NCBI RefSeq assembly: GCF_014851565.1
Contig: NZ_JACVAA010000011.1
Coordinates: 1-51,492, forward strand
Source: Pseudomonas sp. PDM15
GTDB taxonomy: Bacteria > Pseudomonadota > Gammaproteobacteria > Pseudomonadales > Pseudomonadaceae
Direction of reading: 5' to 3'
Length of the DNA: 51,492 nucleotides
The notes under the pieces are model-generated. The model was not told the DNA's origin. It ran no database searches and worked only from the letters and a program-made list of their open reading frames with translations. Below are positions 51,078-51,492 of the stretch, piece by piece. Position 1 is the first letter of the stretch. Every line of letters starts with the position of its first letter. The translations under genes were made by a program, and so were the position numbers.

Positions 51078-51359
51078 GCTGCGCCTCTCAGCTCGTGGCT
51101 CTCAGGAGGTACGATTGTGGTGCCAAGGGCATGATTCAGTGTTTGGTGCTCAGTGAAGGCGTCGGCCGGATTGCAATTGGCAATTCTCTGAAAATGATCA
51201 TTTAGTGGAGCGATTCGCAATTAGGTCCAAGAGGGCGTGGTATCGCCAAGGTAGGTAATGGTTAAATGCCACTACCAGATGGCAAGGGAATGCCCTCGTT
51301 GCACGCTTTAGGTAGCTGTTTCCCTTGCCCGTCACGAAATGGCGTGCAAAGGACTGCAG
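51078..51359. other. Gene-free region with structured leader before the HlyB-like gene
   Basis: There is no convincing gene on either strand. The stretch 51165-51225 is more AT-rich than its surroundings and holds the repeat ATTGCAATT/ATTCGCAATT and the perfect palindrome AAATGATCATTT (51192-51203). The part 51245-51350 is full of inverted repeats: GGTAG/CTACC (51250-51254, 51272-51276), GGCAAGGGAA/TTCCCTTGCC (51281-51290, 51320-51329) and TTGCACGC/GCGTGCAA (51299-51306, 51342-51349). The last two are interleaved, so an RNA pseudoknot or two alternative folds is possible. The last arm touches the ribosome site AAAGGA (51348-51353). Confidence 0.6.
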
Positions 51360-51492
51360 ATGTTGGACAACACCCAAGGATCGGGTCCCACGCCCGAGGT
51401 CGATACGGGCCTAGCGTGCTTGGTGATGCTGGCGCGCTTTCACAATGTGGCCGCTTCGTCCGAGCAGTTGGCCCATGAGTTCGCCGAAGATG
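51360..51492 (+). CDS. HlyB-type type I secretion ABC transporter, 5' end (partial)
   Basis: Only the first 44 codons are in the window, from ATG 51360 (MLDNTQGSGPTPEVDTGLAC). The stretch DTGLACLVMLARFHNVAASS matches the start of the C39-peptidase-like domain of HlyB-family exporters, which secrete RTX proteins with an outer-membrane partner and an adaptor. In true C39 peptidases the residue before GLACL is the catalytic Cys; here it is Thr, so this is a non-cleaving C39-like docking domain, as in HlyB. AAAGGA lies six bases before the start. The ATPase domain and substrate gene are outside the window. Confidence 0.75.
   Translation, partial: MLDNTQGSGPTPEVDTGLACLVMLARFHNVAASSEQLAHEFAED

Noticed and set aside
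50753..51134. Plus-strand frames after the chemoreceptor
   Set aside because: They are the shadow of the minus-strand KGG genes and have no ribosome site or known domain.
51250..51350. Cyclic di-GMP (GEMM) riboswitch before the exporter
   Set aside because: The GGTAGGTA piece recalls part of it, but the conserved GGGCAAACC and ACGCAAAGC core is absent; known riboswitch identity is not claimed.

Overview
The window is a stretch of a Pseudomonas-type gammaproteobacterial chromosome. Gene order, the r-protein and RNA polymerase sequences, an OprC-type copper receptor and the uvrA-MFS-ssb block all fit Pseudomonas sensu lato. A catalase-peroxidase sits where P. aeruginosa, from memory, carries katA-bfrA, so a mendocina/oleovorans-like lineage is more likely than P. 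aeruginosa; that placement is inference.

Layout. (1) 1-360: 3' end of a 5S rRNA, so an rRNA operon ends here, followed by two strong hairpin terminators. (2) 361-2742: birA, coaX and a SPOR-domain protein, tightly overlapped. (3) 2832-5528: tRNA-Tyr, tRNA-Gly, tRNA-Thr, a first tuf gene, tRNA-Trp, secE, nusG. (4) 5647-16484: rplKAJL-rpoBC. (5) 16641-20972: str operon (rpsL, rpsG, fusA, second tuf). (6) 21126-31825: S10 and spc operons, with a terminator pair and a new promoter before rpsH, ending with secY and rpmJ. (7) 31959-34829: alpha operon (rpsM, rpsK, rpsD, rpoA, rplQ). Four junctions carry a terminator followed closely by a sigma70 promoter with a 17-bp spacer. Together this is nearly the full core transcription and translation supply of the cell.

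(8) 35064-42530: katG, then uvrA (minus) divergent from an MFS transporter and ssb, then a tiny DUF3309 membrane protein. (9) 42645-45687 (minus): histidine kinase, double-domain KaiC-like ATPase and a stand-alone receiver, apparently one signalling operon. (10) 45847-48362: DUF2946 protein plus an OprC-like copper receptor with its metal-ligand residues conserved. (11) 48363-50713: an unrecognised 121-aa protein behind a well-formed sigma54 promoter with two phased palindromes upstream, then a chemoreceptor. (12) 50729-51077 (minus): two overlooked small KGG/Con-10-type stress proteins. (13) 51240-51492: a leader with interleaved inverted repeats in front of the start of a HlyB-type type I secretion ABC transporter, cut by the window edge.

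Best candidates for something new: the sigma54/palindrome module (48404-48530), the structured leader before the HlyB-like gene (51245-51350), the kinase-KaiC-receiver operon, and a Gly-to-Cys change at residue 228 in one of two otherwise near-identical EF-Tu copies. All calls come from reading the sequence; no database search was run.
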